The notes beneath the pieces are model-generated. The model searched no databases. It saw nothing but the letters and a program-made list of their open reading frames with translations, and was not told the origin of the DNA. Below, in pieces: positions 22,009-32,300 of a DNA stretch of 64,000 bases (its first letter is position 1; each line of letters opens with the position of its first letter). The position numbers and the translations under genes are program-made. Origin of the DNA: Hanleya hanleyi (taxonomy: Eukaryota; Mollusca; Polyplacophora; Lepidopleurida; Hanleyidae); contig JAVTVY010008113.1 in the NCBI GenBank assembly GCA_036873755.1, positions 390,997 to 454,996 on the forward strand, in the 5' to 3' direction.

Positions 22009-22104
22009 AGACTGAAATTTCATAAATTTAGTTTTAGAATTTACCACGTCTGTATGTTCATATTTTCAAGATTCCGTCAAACAGTTCTCAATACTCAAGT
22101 TCGA

Positions 22105-23135
22105 CTGAGATAGTCGGCTCCGACATTCAAAGATCCCTTAATTGCCTCAAGACTGAAACTGAGTGTCTGCAAATACAATGCCCAACGCATTATCCTAGGA
22201 TTACTGAGTTTTGCCTTATTAAGGAAAGAAAGTGGTTGGTGGTCCGTTTGCAGTCTGAATGGTCGACCCTACAAATAAACACTAAACTTGTTGACGGCCC
22301 AGACTCTCGCGAGGCCTTCCTTCTCTACTGTGGAGTATGCCTTTTCGCGATCCACGAGTTTTTTGCTGGCATACGCGATAGGATGCAGCTCCCCCGCATT
22401 CTTCTGCATTAACACGGCGCCTATTCCAACATCAGACGCGTCCGTCCGAAGTACAAATTCTTTGTCAAAGTCCGGCAATCTCAAAATCGGTGCGCTACAC
22501 AGGCGATATTTCAATGTCGTAAAATCATTGTCGTGAACCTCTGTCCACACCAAATTATTTGGTTTCCCCTTTTTTGTCAAATCCGATAAAGGCGCAACAA
22601 TGGTTGAGTAATTTGGTACAAACCTCTGGTAGTAACCAGCTAGTCCTAAAAAGGAGCGTAACTGCGTTTTGTTCTGCGGCCGCAGTGCTAGCTTTACTCC
22701 ATCGATTTTGTCCTCGAGCGTCCCGATTGACCCTTGTCCGACCTCGTGTCCGACGTATTCAATCTTACCATAACCAAAAAAGCATTTGGATGGTTTCACA
22801 GTCAAATTTGCGCCTCTAATGCGTGTGAACAATTCGCGCAATCGTGCTACTTGCTTTTCCCACGATTCAGTGTGTACCAACACATTGTCGGCAAAATTGT
22901 CCACATCAAGCATTCCGTTCAATAGTTTACGCATCATCGGATTATAGGTACTTCCGGCGTTTACGAGACCGAATGCCATGCGTGAGAATCTGAATAAGCC
23001 AATCGGGGTATAGAAGCCGGTGAGGTCTTTGGCACGATCTGTCAATGGGATCTGCCAATACCCCTTACAAAAATCCAGTTTGGAAAAGTATCTACATTTC
23101 GCGACTTTTGCGTAAATTTCTTCCGAATTACACAA
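22105..23135 (-). pseudogene. Gypsy reverse transcriptase / RNase H
   Basis: Reverse transcriptase core: 'YFSKLDFCKGYWQIPL' (first catalytic Asp region), 'FSRMAFGLVNAG', then 'NFADNVLVH' where family members have a (Y/F)xDD pair, so the second catalytic Asp is Asn. RNase H follows, with 'LRTDASDVGIGAVLMQ' and 'IAYASKKL'. A TAG stop at about 22269 interrupts it, and the same frame continues beyond with 'LQTDHQPLSFL' to 'GADYLSR' and a natural stop near 22105. The N-terminal edge is broken: conserved residues between 'TLRPVI' and 'NSEEIYAK' are missing. Not functional. Confidence 0.9.
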
Positions 23136-24457
23136 TCACCGGCCTTAAGGTAGAATCTTTCATTTTGACCATGAGCAATGGTGAGCGGTAGGGCGAGATG
23201 GCTGGCTCGATAATTCCCATATCTAACATTTCCTGCACTTCTTTTTTTACCGTCTCAAGAAGAGCATATGGGACCGGATACGGTTTAACCTGTATTGGTT
23301 CATCCGACGTGATCTGAATATCGTGTTCAATGATAGATTTAAGGCCAGGCCTACTTGAAAAAATATCGCGAAACTCGCTAATCAAACTGCGCAACTCTTC
23401 CGCCTGCGTTTCCGTTAAGTCCGTGGAAATGTTTACGTCTTCATGTGTTTCCACTCTGCTCGAAGGATAATCTTTTAGCAAAGATTCGTTACCGAATGCG
23501 TCCGACTCGCCTTCATCTTGATCGATTGCTGCGACAACTCCGACAACCTGCGTTTTTTCGCGCTCCAAATACCGTTTCAGAATATTGATATGGAACACTT
23601 TTGTCTTGGTTCCCATATCAATACGATAATCGTTCACGCCGATCTTTTCTACGACGCGATACGGTCCCTTCCACTGCATGAGTAACAATACCAGAACCTG
23701 ATTTCCGGACGTCAACGAACGTTTTTTGGCTTTTGGGTCATAGTTCTGTTTGTAAAGCGTTTGAGAGGTCGCTAAGTTTTTACTTGCGATCTCACACGTG
23801 TTCTCCATACGGTTACGCAAATCAAGAACGTATTCGTACGTCGTCCTGACGGTTTCGTCATCAATCTCCTTCGTCCATAAATCACGAAGTACGGCCATAG
23901 GCCCACGTACTGTGCGGCCATAAAGCAACTCAAATGGCGAGAAATGCAAACTCTCTTGAGGTACTTCCCGATAAGCGAACAACAGGGACTCAATATATCG
24001 GTCCCAATCGACAGGACGTTCTGCACACATACGTTTGAGCATGTGTTTTAAGGTTCCATTGAACTTTTCGACGAGTCCATTACACATCGCGTGGTACGGG
24101 GTGGTTGTTAATTGGTTCAGAGGCAATAACCTACAAACCTCTGCCATCATTTCAGATGTAAATTGGCTACCATTGTCGGTTAACATTTCTTGAGGAATAC
24201 CGACTCGCGAGAATATCTTGATTAGAGCTTCCGCAACTCTTTCCGTTGTGATATCCGGTAAGGGAACAGCCTCCGGATACCTCGTGGCGTAATCCACCAC
24301 GGTCAAAATGTATTTGTTACCTTGCGTCGTACGCGGCTGTATCGGTCCGACAATATCTGCCGCGACTCTCCGGAAAGGCGTGTCGATAAGTGGCATTCTC
24401 TCGACGGGCACCTTCGTAACCCTGCCCTTAGGCGTAGTTTTTTGACAAATGTCACAA
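23128..24457 (-). pseudogene. Gypsy integrase core and start of RT
   Basis: The open frame from about 24457 has 'CDICQKTTPKGRV' (second half of the HHCC zinc finger), then the DDE core: Asp in 'RRVAADIVGPI', Asp in 'LTDNGSQFTS', Glu in 'NGLVEKFNGTLKHML', with exactly 35 residues between the last two (D-X35-E). A GPY-like C-terminal module ('WKGPYRVVEKIGVNDYRID', 'KVFHINILKRY') follows. The RT N-terminus ('EHDIQITSDEPIQVKPYPVP', 'GIIEPAISPYRSPL') comes directly after it in the same frame, showing that integrase precedes RT. The catalytic triad is intact. The frame ends prematurely at 23128. Confidence 0.9.
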
Positions 24458-24761
24458 TTACAAGCGTCTAGTCCGTCATTCATAATCCAGCCGTCGTCCA
24501 TTAGAGAATATCCGCGTCCATAATCCAAAGACCTATTCCATTTTCCATATAACAGTATTAGCACCAAATTCAAAAAGACAATCATAGTATACATAAACAT
24601 AGGCTTGTTTCCTGCAAGAGAGAAGCGGTCAACAGTTTTCAATGATGCCGGCAAGACATCATGATGTTCCAAAAATATCAAATCCGTATCGCTGATCAGT
24701 TTTCTTAATCCATAATATTCGTTATAGAGTCGTCATCTAAAAAAGATGTATCTCAGTCACG
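24458..24761 (-). mobile_element. 304-bp retro-insertion (3' tail of Penelope-like element) in integrase
   Basis: The stretch matches the tail of the element at 52309-52612, from 'gcgtgactgagatacat' to 'acgcttgtaa'. It is flanked by CAAT on both sides (24454-24457, 24762-24765). It splits the integrase zinc finger between the YC and the CDIC parts. Because only the 3' end is present, it is a 5'-truncated retroposed copy and is younger than the Gypsy insertion. Confidence 0.8.
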
Positions 24762-26518
24762 CAATAGCGCTCAACTTCTGAGGAAATCCCAGGCCAATAA
24801 AGATTACCTTGAATGCGGTCCAGTGTTTTCTTCGTACCAAGGTGACCAGACATTATTGCATCGTGACCTAATTTCATTATTGTCGGTCTCAAACTAGAGG
24901 GGACCATCAACTGTTTCACTTCAGTTAGGCTACTCTGATCTTTTGCGTGATAACGATACAACAGGCCTTTTCTAAACGCAAACCGCTCAAACCCCGATCT
25001 TGTAGGTTTAAGAGTTTCTTTGCGTTCCGCAAGATCGCGAAACTTGCGCAATGTTTCATCGCTCTGCTGCTGGACCATCAAACTTTCAGTTGTCACATTC
25101 AGTATTTCAACTTTAACCACTTTCAACGGTTTAAATACTTTTTGACCTGTAGCACGTTGACTTCGAGTTTGCACGGCACCACTTACGTCAAAATCTGGCA
25201 GATACGTTTTTGACGTTTCTGTCTGCGCTTCCACCTTAACCGTTCCAAATTTTCCCAACAAATCTTCCTTTGACCTCTCTTGCGGTAAGGAATCGTCCGA
25301 GCCCATAGTCGCTCCGGGCACGTTTCCTATAACTAAGTCACAAATGGGATTTGGCATACAGAGCGCTTCAACCTCGCCATTGTAAAATGGCGACCGAATT
25401 TGGATACGCGCGATCGGCGCGGTGCGTACTGTTCTATCTATCATAACATAGTGTTTGTCAATGCCAAGTAACTGACTGTCCTCGACAAGGCAACGTTTGA
25501 CAACTGCACTACTACAGCCAGTATCGCGCATCACACGTACACGATGTCCACCGACAAATCCTTCCTCCACGGGAAGACAAAATAGATCGCAGTCCGATTT
25601 CTGACATGAACTGCTCAGTATTGGCAACTCACATCCACATCTTAAGTTAGCACTACCGCCCCCAACAGAACAGCTTTGACATTTTTCAACAGTACAAAAT
25701 GCAGTATATGAGGGAGAAGATTTGTTTACCCACGTTGAGTTTTTCTTGCACACACGGGCCACGTGACCTTTTTCGTGACATCGGTAACAGGTACGCATAT
25801 CCTCGCGTTTACCAAGGTCAGCTTTTATTTCCGACACGGGATCACTTGTTTGAGCATCGGATTTCGGATTAGGTTTCCTACTAACGCCGGATGGCTGGCT
25901 CAGATGTTTCCATCCGCGAGCCTCCATAAAGGTTTCAGCTAAACGAACTGTCTCTGCGATTGTTTTCGGAATACGTTCGCGTACGAACACAACAAGATCC
26001 CGTGGCGAGTTATTAACGAACTGCTCCCTAAGAAACAACTGGCGAAGATTTGCATAATCCTTAGTTATGCCAGACAACTCAATCCATCTATCGAAATACA
26101 TCTCGAGCTTAAACGCATACTGAGCTGTTGTTTCATTAGGCTCGGGTTTAGTTGTTACAAACTTTTTTCGAAACCCGTCTTCTGTGAGTTGGTAGCGTTT
26201 GAATAATGCTTCTTTTAATTGTTTGTAATCACCAGCTTCCGCGGGAGACAAACGTGTATAAACGTCAAGCGCTTTTCCCCTCAACAGGGCGCTTAAATAC
26301 ACTGGTTTATCTTCTTCGCTCCACTTTTGAGCAGCGGCATAACGTTCAAAACGTTCGATGTACGAGTCTAATCTATCTTTAGATTCGTCGAATGGTGGAA
26401 GCTTAGGACCGCGATAAACTATGCTTTCAGCATTTTCTCGTGGACCACGCTGATCCCCATCGACCGTTTGCCTTTCCTCTGCGCGCTTCGCGGCAATTTC
26501 CAGTTCCATTTTTTTCAT
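24762..26518 (-). pseudogene. Gypsy gag-protease and integrase zinc-finger start
   Basis: The main gag/pol frame. The capsid-like region spans residues about 35-200 ('LPPFDESKDRLDSYIERFER', 'LSALLRGKALDVYTRL'). A CCHC zinc knuckle is at residues 244-257 ('CYRCHEKGHVARVC'). An aspartic protease has 'RDTGCSSAVV' (residues 331-340) and the later 'CDLVIGNVPG'. The H..H part of the integrase zinc finger ('HDAIMSGHLG', 'YWPGISSEVERYC') is at its C-end, where the insertion interrupts it. Gag and protease share one frame with no visible frameshift site between them. Confidence 0.9.
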
Positions 26519-26694
26519 ATCGCGTTCATGTGCACGTGCTCGCGTTCACGCTCTCGCTGTTCGCGTTCACGCTCTTGAGCTTCAAGTGCATCCTTCTCTG
26601 CACGATGACGCTCGGCTTCCACGAGCTGATGTAAATCTTTACCCTCGTACCCCATATCTTTCCCACAACGCGTTAGTTCCGCAAGGTCCGCCAT
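26519..26694 (-). pseudogene. Gypsy gag N-terminus, frameshifted
   Basis: An ATG at 26694-26692 opens a frame 'MADLAELTRCGKDMGYEG' followed by a charged E/R-rich helix ('EAQERERE'). It runs out of frame with the rest of gag near 26530, where the tandem GCGCGAGC-type hexamers make slippage likely. This start is preferred to the internal Met at 26518 because the charged helix is continuous in amino-acid character with what follows. Confidence 0.7.
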
Positions 26695-27419
26695 AACCTT
26701 AAATCACACTGATAACTACACAGTATCGCGAAACAATAACAACGTGGTACACCACACGCGTTACGGCGACACCGGTTTAGCAAAACCCGCGTCCGACGAT
26801 AGAAATAAAAATTTCACGTCTCGCACTATCTCGTGCGCACCGACACGGAAAATAAATCCACGTGTCCGACGGCAGAAACAAATTCCACACGTCCGCCAAT
26901 TTAGGCAAATTCGGGTACCGTTCCCGATCTCGGCTAATAACTTAACCCGCAGGTACGTCGCGCAAAATAACCGACCACACACACACTAAGTGTATCATAT
27001 CGCAGATCATACGGCAAAACAACGTGGTACAACAGTAGCAGATACTTACCGGACCATGTAACACATACGATGTCCGTTTTCGAGCAATTTCCGCGCTCAA
27101 CCTGCTAAACAGACCACCAGTACCTAGTACTTGATTCGCTAAATTATATTCCCGACTGATTCCCAGTTATTATAAACTTGGGAATGTGGAACTGTAAACC
27201 GCCCCAATATGGACCCCAGAAATGGTTTAATTGTTACCCTTAATAACGCTTGGGAAGTTTTAAACTACTCAGACTGAGGCAACATAGGGCTTACAACATC
27301 TCATAAACCATGATGAAGGAGAGTACCAAATTTGAAGTTTTTTTTTTTTTAGAATGTCTCTTTTTTGTGTAATATTCCTCAGTCTTTTAGCCCACCAACA
27401 AGTCTTACACCGCGAGAGC

Positions 27420-27437
27420 ATCCCGGACGAGCCCCCA
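27420..27437 (-). promoter_or_regulatory. Gypsy primer-binding site, tRNA-Pro
   Basis: Minus strand TGGGGGCTCGTCCGGGAT is an 18-base match to the complement of the 3' end of tRNA-Pro (the same primer site used by murine leukaemia virus). It lies one base inside the 5' LTR. Confidence 0.9.
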
Positions 27438-27438
27438 G

Positions 27439-28320
27439 TGTCAGCTGTATATATAAACTACCGTAATAATATCGTGCCCAAGCGGGGCTTGCTAAGGGGC
27501 TTAAAGACATAAGGAAGAACGACTGGTTTAATCAAGACAATCTGTTTACTGCAGATAATACATACAATTCAATAAATGAAATCATAAAGGCCTCAAAAAT
27601 ACGCGTGGCGCCAAAACCATCAATAGTTCTGTTTTATTCCGATGTTAACCACAGTATACTTCTCTGTTTCAATGTTCATCAATTGTCCATGCCGATGGTA
27701 TATCCAACTGCTCCGGTAGAATGCGTACGTAGTATACATGTAGAGTTTGTTTCGCCCACTCAAGTCGAGTGCATTTCACCTGTGTGTACATGTAGAATCC
27801 GTATCGCCCGCTCTAGTGGATTGTTCTTCCCTAGAATATTGGCCTTAGTACCAGCAGTATTCAGACGGCCACTTGTCGTTATTGTTAGTTAGATGACCGG
27901 TTGCTGATGTTATACAGCCCACAATCTGGTTATTATGATCCCGTGTCCCGTGTAATAACTGAGAGTCACTTGGAATATCAAAATCGCCACTATAACAGTG
28001 GCCCCGCTCGCAACCTATCCTAGGTTAACGGCAAACGTGTGGTCAGCTCAGAGCAAAATTTAGGAATGGCATTATAATCTCGAGTTCCTTCACAAGAAAT
28101 TGAAGGGTCACCGCACACACCAATCAAAATACCAATCGACCACCTACTAAGCATATACGGTAAGTCGTGGCAGAACTAATTGCTTGACCGCATTCCATAA
28201 GGCTGTGCTGACCATGAAATCTACCTTTCGTCATGTAAGGCGACGCCAAATACAACCAATATTACATTAGTATGTTCCTATACTATATACAATTACTAGG
28301 AAGCCTATACAGGCATGACA
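27439..28320 (-). repeat. Gypsy 5' LTR
   Basis: Partner of 21114-21996. The ends TGTCA/TGACA are intact and it is followed by the CAGGG duplication. Confidence 0.9.
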
Positions 28321-28468
28321 CAGGGCTTCCCACACAGAGGAGATTTTATTTCGAATATTGAGTTTAAGAAATGCTGAAGAAATACTAACATACAAAAGGG
28401 TTAATACTAACATACAAAAGGGTTAATACTAACATACATAAAAGGGTTAATACGAACATACAAAAGGC
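28321..28468 (+). repeat. End of 21-bp array and a 24-bp repeat
   Basis: 28321-28336 continues the 21-bp minisatellite cut by Gypsy. 28380-28468 holds four units of 'aatactaacatacaaaaggg' plus 'tt'. Confidence 0.8.
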
Positions 28469-28469
28469 G

Positions 28470-29197
28470 AAAACCCAAAAGTTATAGGCATAAAATAAAC
28501 CAAATGAACTTGTAGAGGTGCATGAGCACTGATACCACTTGCGCGTGTCAATGTTAAACATTTGTAGTCAGTCTTTTCGTCTTTACACCTCATTTTGTCA
28601 ATACAAATATAGTGTATCTTATAATTACCCATTAATACAGATATACATGAATTTAAATCAAAGTAAATAATTACTTCCTATCTTACGTGAATTGATATTA
28701 CTTTGATTGGGATGTGTTAAATATCTGCGTTAGGTAAGAGACACGGACAAGACATTATGTCTCCTTTATGTTTCATAATCAGAAGTAATACTTATTTGCG
28801 GATCATGTACTGTCAAATTCAGTCCAATATTTGCACGACGAAGTATATGAATGAGAAACGAGTCTCTCCATTTGACCAGTCTCTATCGATTGTGGGTTCT
28901 ATTTGCTTTCAACTTTTCATGCTAGTACCACAAACCTCTTTCTATACCATTTGTTTGCTCAATGACATAAAGCACCAAGACATGTATATAACGGACCGTT
29001 CTCATAGACAACTTGCCGACAGAGAATTTGGTGTCGTGCCGTGCGCTTCAAGATCAAGTTTGAAAAAATTCGTTGTCAGTTTCGGTATTTCCATGTCCAA
29101 CTGAAGTAGAATCTGTAAAATTTGAGTATACGATAAATCTCGCTGTCGTTCCGGTAACTTGGTTTAGTATAAATTCGATACATACTAACCTACACAG
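28470..29197 (+). other. Upstream region of LPMO gene 2
   Basis: No recognisable gene; the open frame at 28757-29104 has no family resemblance. 'TATAAAT' at 29168-29174 lies only 24 bp before the ATG, too close for a usual start site. 'tactaac' (29183-29189) and 'acag' (29194-29197) could suggest a 3' splice site at the ATG, but the branch-to-AG distance would be very short. The 5' end is therefore undecided. Confidence 0.4.
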
Positions 29198-29374
29198 ATG
29201 CAGTGTCTGTGTGTTGTTGTTGTTGTAGCAGTGTTGGTGTCAGTGGACAGAGTGAAGTTTTCTGTTGCTCATGGTTATCTATATGATCCACCCTCTAGGT
29301 CCTCTATGTGGCGTCATGGCTTTCAGGTTCCGATCAACTACGACGATAACGCTCTATCATGTGGCGGCAAAGCG
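29198..29374 (+). CDS. LPMO gene 2, exon 1
   Basis: 59 codons, donor GTAAGA at 29375. Its last 14 bases and the donor are the first unit of the 42-bp minisatellite that follows. Reading through the first donor meets a stop at 29399-29401. Confidence 0.9.
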
Positions 29375-32300
29375 GTAAGAATGCCAGTGTTATGTTATTA
29401 ATGTGACGGCAAAGCGATAAGAATGCCAGTGTTAAGTTATTAATGTGGCGGCAAAGCGGTAAGAATGCTAGTGTTAGGTTATTAATGTGGCGGCAAAGCG
29501 GTAAGAGTGGCAGTGTTAAGTTATTAATGTGATGGCAAAGCGGTAAGAATGTCAGCGTTGAGTTATTAATGTGGCGGCAAAGCGGTAAGAATGCCAGTGT
29601 TAAGTTATTAATGTGGCGGCAAAGCGGTAAGAGTGGCAGTGTTAAGTTATTAATATGGCGGCAAAGCGGAAAGAATGTCAGCGTTAAGTTATTAATATGG
29701 TGGCAAAGCGGTAATAATGCCAGTGTTAAGTTATTAATGTGGCGGCAAAGCGGTAAGAATGCCAGTGTTAAATTATTAATGTGGAGGCAAAGCGGTAATA
29801 ATGCCAGTGTTAAGTTATTAATGTGGTGGCAAAGCAATGTGGCGGCAAAGCGGTAAGAATGTCAGCGTTTAGTTATTAAAATATTTCCCAGGTAATAGCT
29901 ATTACATAAGTTTGGATCTACCACTGATGTTCAATTTTTAATTTGCTTGGTTTAATTAAGGTGACGGAGTTTTAGTCTCTGTAGACTGATTTCGCTCTCT
30001 TTACCTCCAATATAACAGAAGACATCCTCATAAACATGCTAAACGACCACGGCAACAAAACCATCATGTATTATACAAACGCTATATTATACATTCCTAG
30101 ACCTTTGGTGTGGGTGTCCTTGACCTTTGGTGTGGATGTCCTTGACCTTTGGTGTGGGTGACCTTTTAGTGGGTGTCGTGGGATTGATCCCAGTGATATT
30201 TATACGGTTAAATTGCTCGTTATCTAAAAATATGTTCAAGTTGATATAATGATTGCTTTGTGTGTTGGAGGGGGGGGGGAGGGGCGGGGGCGCCATACCA
30301 ACTCAGCATTTTCATGTCAGAAAGCCAGCTTGCACACATTGCGACACTGCGGGAAAGGACCAGCCTTCATTGAGATGATTTATATGAGTAGTACATGTGG
30401 ACCGACATAGCTCAGATGGTTTATAGGAGTGGTACATGTGGACCGACATAGCTCAGATGATTTATAGGAGTGGTACATGTGGACCGACATAGCTCAGATG
30501 ATTTATACGAGTGGTACATGTGGACCGACATAGCTCAGATGATTTATAGGAGTGGTACATGTGGACCGACATAGCTCAGATGGTTTATAGGAGTGGTACA
30601 TGTGGACCGACATAGCTCAGATGATTTATAGGAGTGGTACATGTGGACCGACATAGCTCAGATGATTTATAGGAGTGGTACATGTGGACCGACATAGCTC
30701 AGATGATTTATAGGAGTAGTACATGTGGACCGACATAGCTCAGATGATTTATAGGAGTGGTACATGTGGACCGACATAGCTCAGATGATTTCCTCTGATG
30801 GCTATCTTACTGTTTTTCTCAAAATTATTTCATATATACAGATTACTTCCTTGGCAGCTAAACTCCATAGTAAATCGTCATATCTGATCACTTTGTGCTG
30901 CAGGTCCAGTGGGGAATTCACGGCGGTAAATGTGGGATGTGTGGAGATCCTTACGGAGGTACCAGACACAACGAGGCTGGGGGTCAATTCGCTCGAGGAA
31001 TCATATCCAGAACCTTTGTGCAAGCCCAGACAATACCTATAGAAGTAGTGTTGACCGCACCACATAGAGGCTGGTTTGAGTTCAGAATATGCCCACAGAA
31101 TGACGTCACTACACCAATCACTCAGGACTGTCTAGATATGCATCTGCTGGGCATGGCCGGTGACCCGGATGCCACACGATACCTGGACATTCCGCCTACG
31201 GCACAAGCGATCAAGATGGAATACTTGCTACCCGTAAATCTGGTCTGTAACCATTGTGTACTACAGTGGAAATATAACACAGGTAATATATCAACACCTT
31301 AGTTATTCTGTACCAGTATGTATTATAGTGAAGGTATGACAGGGGTAATATATCAACACCTTACTTCTTTTTAGCCCACCATCACCAGATGGTGGGCTGT
31401 TCAAATCACTTTCTGTCCGTGGCCCGTCGTTCGTCCGTTCGTCAGTCAGTCCGTCCGTCGTCCGTCCGTCCGTAAACTATTCTTGTTATCGCGATTTCTC
31501 AGGAACTACTGCATGGATCTTTCTCAAATTTGATACACGGGTTCCCCTTGGGGTCTAGTTGTGCAAGATAAATTTTCTGGTCCGATTCGAAAATCCAATA
31601 TGGCCACCAAGCAGCCATCTTGAATTTCCCCATGAAACCTTGTTATCGCGATTTCTCCGGAACTACTGCATGGATCTTTCTCAAATTTGATACACAGGTT
31701 CCCCTTGGGGTCTAGTTGTGCAAGATACCTGTTCTGGTCCGACTCGAAAATCCAATATGGCCACCAGGCAGCCACCTTGGATTTCCCCGTGAAACCTTGT
31801 TATCGCGATTTCTCAGGAACTACTGCATGGATCTTTCTCAAATTTGATAGACAGGTTCCCCTTGGGGTCTAGTTGTGCAAAATACCTTTTCTGGTCCGAT
31901 TCGAAAATCCTATATGGCCACCAGGCAGCCATCTTGGATTTCCCCATGAAACATTTTTATCGTCATTTCTCAGGAACTACTGCATGGATCTTTCTCAAAT
32001 TTGGTACACAGGTTCCCCTTGTCATCTAGTTGTGCAAGATATCTTTTCTGGTCCGATTCAAACATCCAATATGGCCAACAGGCGGCCATCTTGGATTTTT
32101 CCATGCAAATTTGTTATCGTGATTTCTCAGGAAGTACTGCAGGGATCTTTCTCAAATTTGGTACACAGGTACCCCTTGTGGTCCAGTTGTGCAAGATACC
32201 GTTTCTGGTCCGATTCCAAAATCCAATATGTCCATCAGGAGGCCATCTTGGATTTCCCTATGAAACTTTGTTATTGCGATTTCTCAGTAACTACTGCATG

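Larger units (their letters stand above)
21114..28320 (-). mobile_element. Ty3/Gypsy retrotransposon with INT before RT (Gmr1-like), defective
   Basis: A 7.2-kb element on the minus strand with two LTRs of about 883 bp, a 5-bp target duplication, a tRNA-Pro primer site, a purine tract, and gag-protease, integrase, then RT-RNase H. This domain order (integrase upstream of RT) is the Ty1/copia order but is known inside Ty3/Gypsy in the Gmr1 group of metazoans; the Gag/RT sequences and LTR ends are Gypsy-type. By eye the LTRs differ at about 20 positions (2-3%), so it is not ancient. It is dead: frameshift near 26530, a 304-bp insertion in the integrase zinc finger, a deletion at the start of RT near 23135, a changed RT catalytic motif and a stop in RNase H. 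Confidence 0.9.
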
